From positions 40,513-104,512 of the forward strand of contig JALZUQ010000038.1 of assembly GCA_023301465.1 (NCBI GenBank): a DNA stretch of 64,000 bases, given 5' to 3'. Origin of the DNA: Oligoflexales bacterium (lineage in GTDB: Bacteria; Bdellovibrionota_B; Oligoflexia; Oligoflexales; JALZUQ01). Shown here piece by piece: positions 10,824 to 21,214 of this stretch. The translations under genes were made by a program, and so were the position numbers. How positions within the stretch are numbered: position 1 is the first letter of the stretch; the number at the start of each line of letters is the position of its first letter. The notes below the pieces were generated by a model, which made no database searches, was not told the origin of the DNA, and saw nothing but the letters and a program-made list of their open reading frames with translations.

Positions 10824-11303
10824 TTGGAGGTCTTTACTGGAGCGGACGCTCAACGTTATAAAGAAGTACGATTAGTCACTAAAGAAGGCAATAAAATTGT
10901 CGGATTTTCCGAAGCTTTACGAATGGCAGAACTAGAGAACCTAGACCTTGTATGCGTAAGCAATGAATCCAACCCACCTGTTTGCAGAATTCAAGATTAT
11001 AAAAAGATCATGTTTGAAAGCAAAAAAGCAAAGGCAAAACGACCAAAACGAGTATCTGTTCTTAAAGAGGTTCAGTTCAAAGTAAACATCTCTGAGCATG
11101 ACCTACAAACAAAACTCAAAAACGTTCGTAAGTTCTTAGAGAGAGGCGATAAGGTTAAAATTTCAATACGCCTTAAAGGCCGCGAAAGAGAAAACCCAAC
11201 TCGTGGAGAAGGGCTTCTGAAGAGAATTTTTTCTGAAGTAGAAGCAAAATCTTCAAGAATTCCGGGACCACAAATCATTGCATTGTTAGAACCCACAAAA
11301 TAA
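10824..11303 (+). CDS. infC: Translation initiation factor IF-3, divergent, probable TTG start
   Basis: KEVRLVTKEG...PPVCRIQDYKKIMFE...EHDLQTKLKNVRKFLERGDKVKISIRLKGRE. Confidence 0.85.
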   Translation: MEVFTGADAQRYKEVRLVTKEGNKIVGFSEALRMAELENLDLVCVSNESNPPVCRIQDYKKIMFESKKAKAKRPKRVSVLKEVQFKVNISEHDLQTKLKNVRKFLERGDKVKISIRLKGRERENPTRGEGLLKRIFSEVEAKSSRIPGPQIIALLEPTK

Positions 11304-11418
11304 TTTGATCTTTCCCCAAAATTTAATACTAGAGGATATTTGACGAATGCTCAAAAATATCCTCTAATATTAATAAGCAATATATAAAACACGAATAAAA
11401 ACTTAGGGGAAAGTTTCT

Positions 11419-12312
11419 ATGAAGAAGACTCATGATAATCGTTATCCAAACTCTGCGACATTATTCAAGTTCTGTAAGCACGCACTTGAGACACGCTATG
11501 ATGGTAGCGTAAAAGTGATCGATCAGGACGTAGGGGCTATCCTTGGTTACGACCCTGCTGATTGCTCTCACTGGAAAAAGGGCAAAAAAAATATCCGAGC
11601 CCTTAAAACTATCCGTAACATTGCCGACCACCTAAAAATAGACGAAAGAGTCCTTATTGATATTGCCTCAGGAAAAGTTTCACTTGATGAAGCAATTTTT
11701 GAGTTTAAGGGATACGGAGATTTCAATATAAGCACGGAAAACCAAGAGTCCTTCAAAAAAGACTTTTTCCAAAACTCTCAGTTAAGACAGTCGACCTCAA
11801 AAACATTTGAGCAGTTGTTCAATGTCCAAGATAAAGTTATTCGCCGCCTTGCAAGCGATCTACTTAAAAAAGGTAATTTTAAAGAAACACCTCTTTACCT
11901 TCCTGAAATTTTTCAGTTAGTTGATAATCTAGAGCTTAAAACTTCAGAAGATCAAGAAGACAATATCCTTGTTGAGTTTAACGATACAGAGAACAAAACA
12001 ACGATCACTTACAAAACACAAGAGATCAAACCCTATCTTCGTTTTGTTTTTGCGAAAGAAGTGTATAGGCATTTAATAAAATCAAAACATCAAAGTGTCT
12101 CAGAGTTAATTAATCTCCCAAAAGAAGTAAATGAAATTCACTCAAACTTATTTGCATCTTATCTTCTTATTCCGGATCATCTACTTATTGAAAAAGTAGA
12201 CGAGCTTGATTGTAGTTATGACATCATCAATCAACTTGCTCAATGGTTCTGGGTCTCTAAAGCACTTATGAACAAAAGACTTAGAAAGCATATCGAGAAC
12301 ATACAAAAATAA
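11419..12312 (+). CDS. HTH protein with a degenerate ImmA/IrrE-like C-terminal domain
   Basis: DVGAILGYDPADCSHWKKGKKNIRALKTIRNIADHLKID (HTH); LRFVFAKEVYRHLI...EIHSNLFASYLLIP resembles the IrrE core without HExxH. Confidence 0.6.
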   Translation: MKKTHDNRYPNSATLFKFCKHALETRYDGSVKVIDQDVGAILGYDPADCSHWKKGKKNIRALKTIRNIADHLKIDERVLIDIASGKVSLDEAIFEFKGYGDFNISTENQESFKKDFFQNSQLRQSTSKTFEQLFNVQDKVIRRLASDLLKKGNFKETPLYLPEIFQLVDNLELKTSEDQEDNILVEFNDTENKTTITYKTQEIKPYLRFVFAKEVYRHLIKSKHQSVSELINLPKEVNEIHSNLFASYLLIPDHLLIEKVDELDCSYDIINQLAQWFWVSKALMNKRLRKHIENIQK

Positions 12313-12380
12313 TATAATAGATTTTGAAAAAAGGGCTTTTTCTTACTCAATTGAACTACCAAAAATGATAACTGTTCACA

Positions 12381-13223
12381 TCACCATATAGAGTTGAATT
12401 TATCAGCCAACCGTTGATGCCCTTCAGCATTTAAATGAATACAATCATTATTATAATGCTTCGCTGATAAATCCAAAAAGTCTGATTCTTTGAAGAGACT
12501 TACTTTAGATTTATTATCTTTTACGTAGATTTCTGTTTGTTCTTTTAATTTCCTCATTTGGTTCGCTATGGTCGTTAGCATTTCTTTTGGAATCTCTTGC
12601 TGCATCAATAGTGCGAGTTTTGGGCAAAAAGCAAATTTCATCATCATTTCATCTAAGTTTTTTGACGTACAACCGGGTGACTTCTTCTCAGCGTCACGCT
12701 TACTCAACCAACTTAAAACATTATTAGAATGAATTAAATGAACATGACCAATTTTACTTTGAATAGGCAGTAATAGTTTTTGAAACTTTGACTCAACGTA
12801 ACCATCAATTGAACCATTAAAATTTTCTAATACATAACATAGGTCTAAAAGCGGAGTATAAACAGTTGTGCTATGAATATTTTCTTGAATACTTACTTTT
12901 TTTGAAAGCTGGTGAAAATCATCGAGGCTAGAAGACATCAGACTCAGGTGAGTCAACGATTTTATAGATTTACTCTTGACGACTAAGGTAGCCCACTCAT
13001 CTTTTTGAGGTTTGGTCGATTGTAACTTTTGGTTTAAAAGCTTTTTTAATATCCAAGTAAAATAATTTTCATATTTGAGTTTATCTGTTTTAAAAGAGTC
13101 ACTCTTAACTGCATTACTTTTTAGTCTTTGGTTTAAATTTAAACTAAAACTATCTGTTATCAAAACATCATTTGCATTTGCAATTGCCGAAACTACACTT
13201 AAAATTAAAACCCACTTAAACAT
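12381..13223 (-). CDS. Secreted SGNH/GDSL-like hydrolase
   Basis: N-terminal signal peptide, VLITDSFS block I-like, NDCIHLNAEGHQRLADKF block V-like. Confidence 0.6.
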   Translation of the reverse strand: MFKWVLILSVVSAIANANDVLITDSFSLNLNQRLKSNAVKSDSFKTDKLKYENYFTWILKKLLNQKLQSTKPQKDEWATLVVKSKSIKSLTHLSLMSSSLDDFHQLSKKVSIQENIHSTTVYTPLLDLCYVLENFNGSIDGYVESKFQKLLLPIQSKIGHVHLIHSNNVLSWLSKRDAEKKSPGCTSKNLDEMMMKFAFCPKLALLMQQEIPKEMLTTIANQMRKLKEQTEIYVKDNKSKVSLFKESDFLDLSAKHYNNDCIHLNAEGHQRLADKFNSIW

Positions 13224-14208
13224 GCAAACACCTATACTGATGATTCACTTCCCCTTTCAATATAGGCGACTCGGAATTACACTGTGCTGTTTCCATAAAA
13301 CAACGACCGTAAAACTTACACCCACTTGATTTGTCCTCAGGATCTCTAATAGTTCCCGGGATCGAGGAAAGTCTTTCTACCTTTTTACCTACTTGAGGTG
13401 AAGCGGATATTAACCCCTTTGTATAAGGGTGTTTTGGTTGGCTAAATATTTGTGACGTATGACCGGCTTCCACAATACTGCCCGCATACATAACAACTAC
13501 TTTGTCTGCAATTTGCCGGACAAGAGCTAAATCATGGGTTACAAATAATATTCCCAAACCTCTTCGGGATTTAATTTCTAAAAGTAAATCAAGAATTTCT
13601 GCTTGAACCGTAACATCTAAAGCTGTGGTTGGTTCATCAGCAATCAAAAGTTTTGGTTCACAAACAAGTGCTAATGCAAGCATAACTCTTTGACGCATCC
13701 CACCACTTAGTTCGTGTGGATATTGATCAAACCGCTTAGCTGGATCATTTATTTGTAACTCATCAAGTAAGGATAGGATTCTCTTACGAGCTTCTGAGGA
13801 GCTTAATTGTTTATGTATAATCAAATGCTCTTTTAGTTGATACCCAACTGTAAAAAGTGGGTTTAAAGCGACCATAGGCTCTTGAAAAGAAAAGCCAATT
13901 TGAGAGCCCCTTAATGACTCTATGGAGACTTTATCAAATGGCTTGCCAAGAAAAGAGTACCTACTCCAAGAGGAATTTATACCTTTTGGTAATAGTCCTA
14001 TGAGGCTGAGCATTGATAAAGATTTTCCGCATCCAGACTCACCAACGACAGCAACTAATTCATTTGAGTGCACTTGAAAATCAACATTTTCTACTAAATA
14101 TGTAGGTGAGGTACTTTTTGAATGTTTCTTAAAAACAGAAAGCCCGGATATCTCTAAAATAGAGTTTCCCGAGCTTTGTTTTTTAGTATGACGATCGGTG
14201 TGAGGCAT
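13216..14208 (-). CDS. Oligopeptide/dipeptide ABC transporter ATP-binding protein (OppD/DppD type)
   Basis: Walker A GESGCGKS, signature LSGGMRQRV, Walker B LLIADEPTTALD, Opp C-terminal Cys region. Confidence 0.92.
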   Translation of the reverse strand: MPHTDRHTKKQSSGNSILEISGLSVFKKHSKSTSPTYLVENVDFQVHSNELVAVVGESGCGKSLSMLSLIGLLPKGINSSWSRYSFLGKPFDKVSIESLRGSQIGFSFQEPMVALNPLFTVGYQLKEHLIIHKQLSSSEARKRILSLLDELQINDPAKRFDQYPHELSGGMRQRVMLALALVCEPKLLIADEPTTALDVTVQAEILDLLLEIKSRRGLGILFVTHDLALVRQIADKVVVMYAGSIVEAGHTSQIFSQPKHPYTKGLISASPQVGKKVERLSSIPGTIRDPEDKSSGCKFYGRCFMETAQCNSESPILKGEVNHQYRCLHV

Positions 14209-14237
14209 ATTAGATAATTCTCACAAACTTCCGATGA

Positions 14238-14510
14238 TTATAAAACTGAAGCTTTCAGTTCTTTTCCAGGTCTAAAAACAGGCACTGTTCTAGCAGGAAT
14301 CTGAATTTCTTCGCCAGTTTGAGGATTTCTTCCTACACGAGCTTTACGATCAGAAACAGTGAATGAACCGAATCCAACTAGCTTTACGCCTTCTTTTCTT
14401 TTGATGTTTTCTTTAACAGTGTTAACGAATGCATCAAGTGTTCTTTCAGTGTCTGCTTTTGTGTGTCCAGTGATTTTAGATATAGACTCAACTAATTCTG
14501 CCTTGTTCAT
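14238..14510 (-). CDS. hup: HU family DNA-binding protein
   Basis: MNKAELVESISKITGHTKADTERTLDAF...GFGSFTVSDRKARVGRNPQTGEEIQIPA. Confidence 0.93.
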   Translation of the reverse strand: MNKAELVESISKITGHTKADTERTLDAFVNTVKENIKRKEGVKLVGFGSFTVSDRKARVGRNPQTGEEIQIPARTVPVFRPGKELKASVL

Positions 14511-14636
14511 TTTGCCTCCAAAAATATTCTGCGTGCTTTTAAAAATCTTCACAGGGTTTGTAATTAATGTCAAATACTTTTCAAAATTATCAGGATATTA
14601 TAGAATAACTGAACAAATATTAACTAGGTTCAACGC

Positions 14637-15167
14637 ATGAAATCTTTGCTTTTATTAAATTTGACATTTTTATTTCTTTTGTTTGAAACTAATGTTTTTG
14701 CAAAAAAATTAAACGATCGCATCTTGTTTACAATTGGGAGTCAAGCTTACTCGCAGTATGAAATGCAGGCATACCTGCAAGTCAAACTGGCTGTTAGCAA
14801 TAAACCACCTGTCTCATTTCGAAATAATTATGGTGAGTTATTTCATGTGTTTTTAGATGACATGATTATGTACAGTCAGTCTACAAAAATTTTTGATGCA
14901 AGCTTTAATGAAAAACAAAAAAATAACGCCATCATTTCAAAAAAAATCTCTGTTCATAAAACATTTAGCGAGCCTCAACTTCATTTAAACCTGCCTCAAG
15001 AAAAAACTCAAAACATATTAAATATCATTCAATCCATCGACTTATACAAAAAAACTCACAACAATAAAAACTCACAAGGTACATGGTTAAAGAGCCTCAA
15101 ACAAAAAACTGACTTCCGTATCTTTAAAAACGCAACAACCTATAAACCCATCTCGATTTTAAAGTGA
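14637..15167 (+). CDS. Secreted hypothetical protein
   Basis: Signal peptide (LLLLNLTFLFLLFETNVFA); stop overlaps next GTG start. Confidence 0.55.
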   Translation: MKSLLLLNLTFLFLLFETNVFAKKLNDRILFTIGSQAYSQYEMQAYLQVKLAVSNKPPVSFRNNYGELFHVFLDDMIMYSQSTKIFDASFNEKQKNNAIISKKISVHKTFSEPQLHLNLPQEKTQNILNIIQSIDLYKKTHNNKNSQGTWLKSLKQKTDFRIFKNATTYKPISILK

Positions 15168-15619
15168 ATATCTCTGAAGAAAAAGTAATATCTTCTGAAT
15201 TGTATCTACACTTCAGTGAGCAAAAAGACTTTAAATTCTGGACAAAAGAAAGCATCAACAATTTTTTGGTGTCTAAAAACAACAGCCTATGGGTACAAAG
15301 AAATCACAATGAAATAACTGGAATAGCTCTTTGGTCCTTTAACCCAGACCAGATAGAATTAATTTATATATTCACACACAAAAATCATCGTAGACAACAC
15401 ATTGCATTAGATTTATTTCTTAACAGTCTATCAGAAATCACTAAACTATCGGTGAGTCCGCAACCACTTAAAGTTTTTCTTGAAGTCTCTGAACTCAACC
15501 ATAAAGCTATAAAATTTTATGAAAAAATTGGCTTTAAAGTTTCACGCATAAGAAAAAACTACTATTCAGATAGAAGTAACGCATACGAAATGCACTTAGA
15601 CTTAAGCAAGTTATTTTAA
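15164..15619 (+). CDS. GNAT family N-acetyltransferase (RimI-like)
   Basis: IYIFTHKNHRRQHIALDLFL...VFLEVSELNHKAIKFYEKIGFKVSRIRKNYY. Confidence 0.75.
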   Translation: MNISEEKVISSELYLHFSEQKDFKFWTKESINNFLVSKNNSLWVQRNHNEITGIALWSFNPDQIELIYIFTHKNHRRQHIALDLFLNSLSEITKLSVSPQPLKVFLEVSELNHKAIKFYEKIGFKVSRIRKNYYSDRSNAYEMHLDLSKLF

Positions 15620-17877
15620 TTTTGATCAAAAATAGCATTAAATTTTATTTCTTCTGCTGCAATAACAAAGGCCGTTGGCGGGAAATCTTTTGTTTTTCTT
15701 AGAATTTCCACATAGTAATTTGCATAATCGTTATCAGATTCTTCATCACCTTTTTGCCTCAACCCCAAAAACAACAAATCAGCTCCAGCAGAGTGCTCTT
15801 TAATACCTTCAAAAGGGCTTGAATTTACAATTGCGTTAAATGATGCATCTATATTGATTTTATCAAGATAGTTTTTTAAGTATACCTGAGCAGTTTCTTT
15901 TTCACTCTCATTCATTACAACTGTATTTAAGTTTAGTTTTGCTCCTGCCCACTCTGGAGATGTCTTAAGCATATAGCCAAGTGCAAGCATAAGACTAGCA
16001 TTTTGGCGTTCTCTTCCCCACCAAACATCTATGACACGCTGCCTTCGCACCCTTGTTGCTTCACCGGGATTATCACCTTGTCTTAAGACCACTAAATTTT
16101 TCTGGAGTTTAACGATGTTGTCTATCAACCCACAAAATTTAATAAAATTTTCTTCTTTTTCTGTCTCGCCTAGAATAACAGTATTAGGGCTTAACGGTCC
16201 TAGACCATAGTGTTGAACCATTTGTTTTACACCGTCATTAATAGATTCTGCCGTTTTTACTTCTACGAGAGCAGGAACTTTTTTCTTGTTTAAATAATCG
16301 CGAATCGTAGCTTTCACACTATCCATTCTTTTTAGTTCAGGAGAATCTTTCGCAACAATTTTTGCAACTGTTAAAAAACCTTTCCCATGGGTAATCGCAT
16401 CTGCGAGTTGAATCAAGTGCCAACGAGTTTTTGGTGTACCACTGAACACAAGAAAAAATGGCCTCCAACTCTTTGCGTCTGCAAATTTAAACTCACTAAG
16501 CTTGTAAACTGATTGACGAGCCATCAACATAAGCATCCCACGTCTCATGTCACCCCAATGGGCCTGAAGTCTTCTTCTTTGCATAAAGTAATAGACGCAA
16601 ACGGTTGCACTAATCGCCACTAAGGTTGCACCTGCTTCGATCATAAACATGATAGCAAAACAAGCTAGTGCACCTGATAGTGAAACGATCCATGGTGTTT
16701 GAAACTGAGGTCTATAAGAAGGGTTGCCAATAACACCTTCCATACCTGCAATAAAATTTAACGCTCCATAGGACGTCAAAAAGAACATTGACAATACTGG
16801 TGCAATTGCATTTAAATCGCCTAAGCAAATCCCTAAGGCCGCAACCACAAAAGTAATAATTGTTGCATTACGCGGAATGTCTGCTTCACCAACACCTTTA
16901 GCTGCTACCCTAGGGACAACTCTATCCTTTGCCAAAGCTTGAAGAGTTCTGGGTGCTCCTAAAAGGGCTCCTAGTGCAGATGATAACGTCGCTCCCCAGA
17001 CACCTAAAATGATGATAGGGCCATAATAACTTAGATCTTCCATAATCATTGGGTTGGTTTTTAAAACATCAAGGCTTGCTCTAGAACTGAATATAATAGG
17101 AATCATGATGTAGGCAATCAAACCTGTTACAACCGCAGCTAAAGTTCCTAGTGGCAATGATCTTCTCGGATCTTTAAGATCCCCAGACATTGAAATCCCG
17201 GCTTCAATCCCCGTTACAGCAGGAAAGAACACCGCAAACACCGTCCAAAAAGAAGCATCAGGAAGCAGCTTCGCATCAGGGCTTAAAACAATTGGCCTTT
17301 CATGACCAATAAAAAAGCTCACCATGGCCAAGACAATAATCGTCAATATGAGGAACTGGACTTTAAGAGCAGCATCAGTTGAAAAAAATGCTACTAATGC
17401 GATCAAGAATAAGAAAATCAAACCGATCATCATTTCGCTAAGGGGCAACCATTCAGGCATATAGTTCACCAACGATTCAGAAAAACCAGCTAAATAAAAC
17501 GAAATACCAAGTGCTTGGGCAAGATATAACGGAAGACCAACTGCGGCTCCTGCTTCCATACCCAATGAACGAGAAATCATGTAGTATGCACCGCCACCCC
17601 CAACTTTCATGGAAGTCGCTGTTGCAGAAATAGATAGTGCAGTAACAAAAGTTATTGCTGTTGCTAGACAGACAATGACAATAGTCTTAAATAGACCCAT
17701 ATTCCCAACAACCCAACCGAGCCTGAGAAACATAATCACACCAAATATTGTTAAAATACTTGGAACATAAACACCTTGAAAAGTGCCAAAACCACGAGAA
17801 TTTGATTTATTTTTTTGAGCATTAACGGATTGCAAAAATACCTTACCTTCTACTAGAACATCAACATTTAAGAACAC
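15616..17877 (-). CDS. APC-superfamily / SLC12-like cation-chloride cotransporter
   Basis: GTFQGVYVPSILTIFGVIMFLRLGWVVGNMG; VTGIEAGISMSGDLKDPRRSLPLGT; LGAPRTLQALAKDRVVP. Confidence 0.85.
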   Translation of the reverse strand: MFLNVDVLVEGKVFLQSVNAQKNKSNSRGFGTFQGVYVPSILTIFGVIMFLRLGWVVGNMGLFKTIVIVCLATAITFVTALSISATATSMKVGGGGAYYMISRSLGMEAGAAVGLPLYLAQALGISFYLAGFSESLVNYMPEWLPLSEMMIGLIFLFLIALVAFFSTDAALKVQFLILTIIVLAMVSFFIGHERPIVLSPDAKLLPDASFWTVFAVFFPAVTGIEAGISMSGDLKDPRRSLPLGTLAAVVTGLIAYIMIPIIFSSRASLDVLKTNPMIMEDLSYYGPIIILGVWGATLSSALGALLGAPRTLQALAKDRVVPRVAAKGVGEADIPRNATIITFVVAALGICLGDLNAIAPVLSMFFLTSYGALNFIAGMEGVIGNPSYRPQFQTPWIVSLSGALACFAIMFMIEAGATLVAISATVCVYYFMQRRRLQAHWGDMRRGMLMLMARQSVYKLSEFKFADAKSWRPFFLVFSGTPKTRWHLIQLADAITHGKGFLTVAKIVAKDSPELKRMDSVKATIRDYLNKKKVPALVEVKTAESINDGVKQMVQHYGLGPLSPNTVILGETEKEENFIKFCGLIDNIVKLQKNLVVLRQGDNPGEATRVRRQRVIDVWWGRERQNASLMLALGYMLKTSPEWAGAKLNLNTVVMNESEKETAQVYLKNYLDKINIDASFNAIVNSSPFEGIKEHSAGADLLFLGLRQKGDEESDNDYANYYVEILRKTKDFPPTAFVIAAEEIKFNAIFDQN

Positions 17878-18081
17878 TGCATCTTAATGATTATCGCAAT
17901 TTATATCATATGTCGTAAATTGTAATTATAATTGGATTTTTAAAACTCATAATTTTAGTAATTTTACCTATTGAAGATAGTCATATACCTTGTGGCACAA
18001 CTTCTTCCGCCCGTAAAAGCATAAAAATATGGGATAATAAGTAAGTAACAAATAAAAAACCTAATATGATGAGGAGGAACG

Positions 18082-19110
18082 ATGCACAGTTATAAAAAAC
18101 TGCCATGTAAATTATTTTTTTGCATTGTCGTTTTATGTCAAATGACAAATTGTGGAACTCAAAATGCAAACTCTGACATAAAAGTAACAAATGGTTTTGT
18201 CACCACTCAAGAACCAGCAGTGACCATGCTACGTGACGGACAAGGCCGTGGATTTTGTACAGGAACGTTTGTAAACGATCAAACCATGATCACTGCAGCA
18301 CATTGCGTTTACTCTGGCACTAGGGGCTATGACTACCCTTATGTACAACAACCAAATGGAGTTTCCGTTAAAAGCGTGAATGCTTTTGTCGCCAATGAAA
18401 CCATAAGACGAAGTGGAGTAATTGATTCTTACAGCAAGCAAATCGATCAACTAGAAGACAACTTATATTATAATTACGCATGTGACGAAAGCTCAGTAGG
18501 AGCTCAAAATATTATCCAACAAATGAATCAACTTGGTTCACTAGTTGGTAATACATTCAACGGAATGCAAACTTACGATTTAGCAGTAGTTGTGTTTCCA
18601 ATCGGCACTGGAACCAATATGATATCGCAGGGAGGCAGGTACTTAAAAGTGATGACCACTCCCCCTGCCATCAACCAAAAAATCAAACTTCTAGGCTATG
18701 GAAACTATAATAAATTACTTAAGACCCCAGCTAATAAATGTTACGAGACTGCCACTGGCGATGGTTTTGGGACAAAAAGATTTGGATATAATGAAGTCAA
18801 AACTTCATCTCCATACCTAACAGCTGATGGGGTTTATTCAGCATCAACGGCAACTAAACTTGGATACCAACGAACAGTTCAATCATCTGTTGCTCAAGGT
18901 GATTCCGGCGGACCCATTATTGTATGTAAAGACTCAATCAATTGTGCTGGAGGTTTCTTCGGGGCGGTAAATTCTACTTCTAGTTTTGGTGGAAATAGCT
19001 GGGGAGACTTTACTGGTACTCCAACATATTCTGCAGAAAGTTTGCAGTTAATGAGAAGTGCCATTTCATGTGATTATAACCGTCGACCATGTGCACCAAA
19101 TTTCCTTTAA
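18082..19110 (+). CDS. Trypsin-like serine protease (S1) lipoprotein
   Basis: Lipobox-like MTNCGTQ; TAAHCV, YDLAVVVFP, QGDSGGPI catalytic motifs. Confidence 0.88.
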   Translation: MHSYKKLPCKLFFCIVVLCQMTNCGTQNANSDIKVTNGFVTTQEPAVTMLRDGQGRGFCTGTFVNDQTMITAAHCVYSGTRGYDYPYVQQPNGVSVKSVNAFVANETIRRSGVIDSYSKQIDQLEDNLYYNYACDESSVGAQNIIQQMNQLGSLVGNTFNGMQTYDLAVVVFPIGTGTNMISQGGRYLKVMTTPPAINQKIKLLGYGNYNKLLKTPANKCYETATGDGFGTKRFGYNEVKTSSPYLTADGVYSASTATKLGYQRTVQSSVAQGDSGGPIIVCKDSINCAGGFFGAVNSTSSFGGNSWGDFTGTPTYSAESLQLMRSAISCDYNRRPCAPNFL

Positions 19111-19127
19111 TTATTTGGTTTATAAAC

Positions 19128-19161
19128 AAAAAAGCCGCGAGAAAAATCTCGCGGCTTTTTT
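19128..19161 (+). terminator. Intrinsic terminator, protease gene
   Basis: AAAAAGCCGCGAGA-AAAA-TCTCGCGGCTTTTT. Confidence 0.93.
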
Positions 19162-19462
19162 AGTAGATTGATCTTTATATTAGAACGGCATTCTCATATA
19201 AAGATTAACTTTAGACTTTAATAAATCTCTCTCAACTTTTTGGACGTTAGCAGTTTTAACGCTTTCTGTATTAGCATGCTCAAACCCTGCCCTGACAACA
19301 ACCTTGTTAGGTTTTTTTGAGATTGGATTTAAAGAGTTTAATTTTCCGTAAATTTTTTTTAATCCGTACATTTACAATGCTCCGTATTTTGCTTCTTTCA
19401 TAACGTATGTCAATATGACTACTGCGTCTACACAAAATGACTTGCTATAATAAGCTAACCGG

Positions 19463-21214
19463 TCAGTCAAAGGCTCCGGCTTTCCATTTTCTTACATACT
19501 CATGATAAGCAGAAAGGCCCTTTCTTGCGAAAATCCACATTAAAGGGATATTTGCAAACAACATCACACCAGTACCAAACCCAGTTAAATTATCTAACTC
19601 TGTGTCTCTAGTCACCAAACCGGCACAAGAAATTACCGTACAGCATAGAAACAACAACTTATAAGGGAGCACTGATCTTTCACCAAACAGATAAACAGCA
19701 CCTTGCTCGCCGTAGTAACCCCATGAAATGATCGTTGAAATTGCAAATAAAAAAGAGGCTAACGTAATGATCCAAGCACCTAAACCATCAAATGTTAAAT
19801 CAAATGCTAATGAAGTCAAAGTAGCACCCGGATAATTCACAAACACCCCAGACTTCTCAGAGAAGTCAATCATCTGATCAGCCTTTACACTAAAAGTATC
19901 CCATTTAGCAGCAAAGGTACCATCAGGATTTTCTATCACTTCTCCGTGTAGCCTATGAAGATTATTTCCAGTATCTGCATTGTTTCCAGCACTCACTACC
20001 GTAAAAACAGTTTGACCACGACGCCATGATTTTTCTAAATCACCAACCTTACGCTTACCCACCAAAACCGAAGGAGCATAATCAATATTCGTCATAGAAG
20101 CATCACTTGTAGAAACTCGGCGAGATACTTCTTGAGGAGCATTTGATAAAAATGACTCTGGAGCCCTGTTCCAAGCACCAGATGATAAAATCACAAGTGC
20201 TGTAATCGTACAAACTACAATCGTATCAATGAATGGCTCCATTCCAGCAACAATACCCTCTCTTACTGGCTCGTCTGTTCTCGCAGCTGCGTGAGCAATA
20301 GGAGCAGAACCTTGCCCAGCTTCATTGGAAAATAACGCACGTTTCATTCCGAGTAAGAAAATATAACCCACACTTCCACCTAAAAAAGCACCTTGTGCTT
20401 CAGAAGGAGAAAAAGCTGATTTAAAGATAAGGACAAATAACTCAGGGATCATGTCGATCTTCGTGGCTAAAATTGCAATGGATGCTACAAGATAAATCCC
20501 ACACATAAACGGAACAAGTTTCCCTGCAAAAGAACCTATTTTTTGAATACCACCAATAATAACGATACCCGCAATAAGTGCGAGTGAAATACCTGTCCAA
20601 ATTTTTGGTACTCCAAAATATGACTCAGCTAATCCACCAACATTCCATGCCTGAAACATATTTCCACCAGTTACAGCCGAAATAATTAAAGTTACACAAA
20701 AAATCCCACCAACAATTTTACCTAATCTACCCATACCCATTTCTTCAAAACCTTTTGAAGCAACATACATTGGACCACCTAAAGGTCGCATAGGATTAGA
20801 AGTATCTCGGTAAAGCATGGTTTGAGTTACTTCGACTGATTTCAGTGCCATTCCAGCAAGACCTACAACCCAAATCCAAAAGACAGCTCCCGGCCCACCT
20901 AATGAAATGGCAATTGCAACACCACCGATATTTCCTAAACCAACGGTTGCAGATAATGCAGCTGATAAAGCTTGAAAGTGATTAATGGCTCCTGGGTCAT
21001 CTTTTTTATCGAATTTACCTCTGAGAACTTGAATACCGTGAGTTAAGGCAACAATCGGCGAGAATTTTGTAGCAATCAGAAAGAATATTCCTGTTCCTAA
21101 AATCGTAAACAAAACATAGTCATGCCATAAAATAGCATTCATACTACCAAGCCAACTATTAAGGCCGGCTGCAAAATTTTCAAAGACTGAGCTAGAGGAC
21201 ATAAAGATCTCCAT
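19463..21214 (-). CDS. Sodium:alanine/glycine symporter (AGCS family)
   Basis: ATVGLGNIGGVAIAISLGGPGAVFWIWV; MKRALFSNEAGQGSAPIAHAAARTDEPVREG; GYYGEQGAVYLFG. Confidence 0.92.
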   Translation of the reverse strand: MEIFMSSSSVFENFAAGLNSWLGSMNAILWHDYVLFTILGTGIFFLIATKFSPIVALTHGIQVLRGKFDKKDDPGAINHFQALSAALSATVGLGNIGGVAIAISLGGPGAVFWIWVVGLAGMALKSVEVTQTMLYRDTSNPMRPLGGPMYVASKGFEEMGMGRLGKIVGGIFCVTLIISAVTGGNMFQAWNVGGLAESYFGVPKIWTGISLALIAGIVIIGGIQKIGSFAGKLVPFMCGIYLVASIAILATKIDMIPELFVLIFKSAFSPSEAQGAFLGGSVGYIFLLGMKRALFSNEAGQGSAPIAHAAARTDEPVREGIVAGMEPFIDTIVVCTITALVILSSGAWNRAPESFLSNAPQEVSRRVSTSDASMTNIDYAPSVLVGKRKVGDLEKSWRRGQTVFTVVSAGNNADTGNNLHRLHGEVIENPDGTFAAKWDTFSVKADQMIDFSEKSGVFVNYPGATLTSLAFDLTFDGLGAWIITLASFLFAISTIISWGYYGEQGAVYLFGERSVLPYKLLFLCCTVISCAGLVTRDTELDNLTGFGTGVMLFANIPLMWIFARKGLSAYHEYVRKWKAGAFD

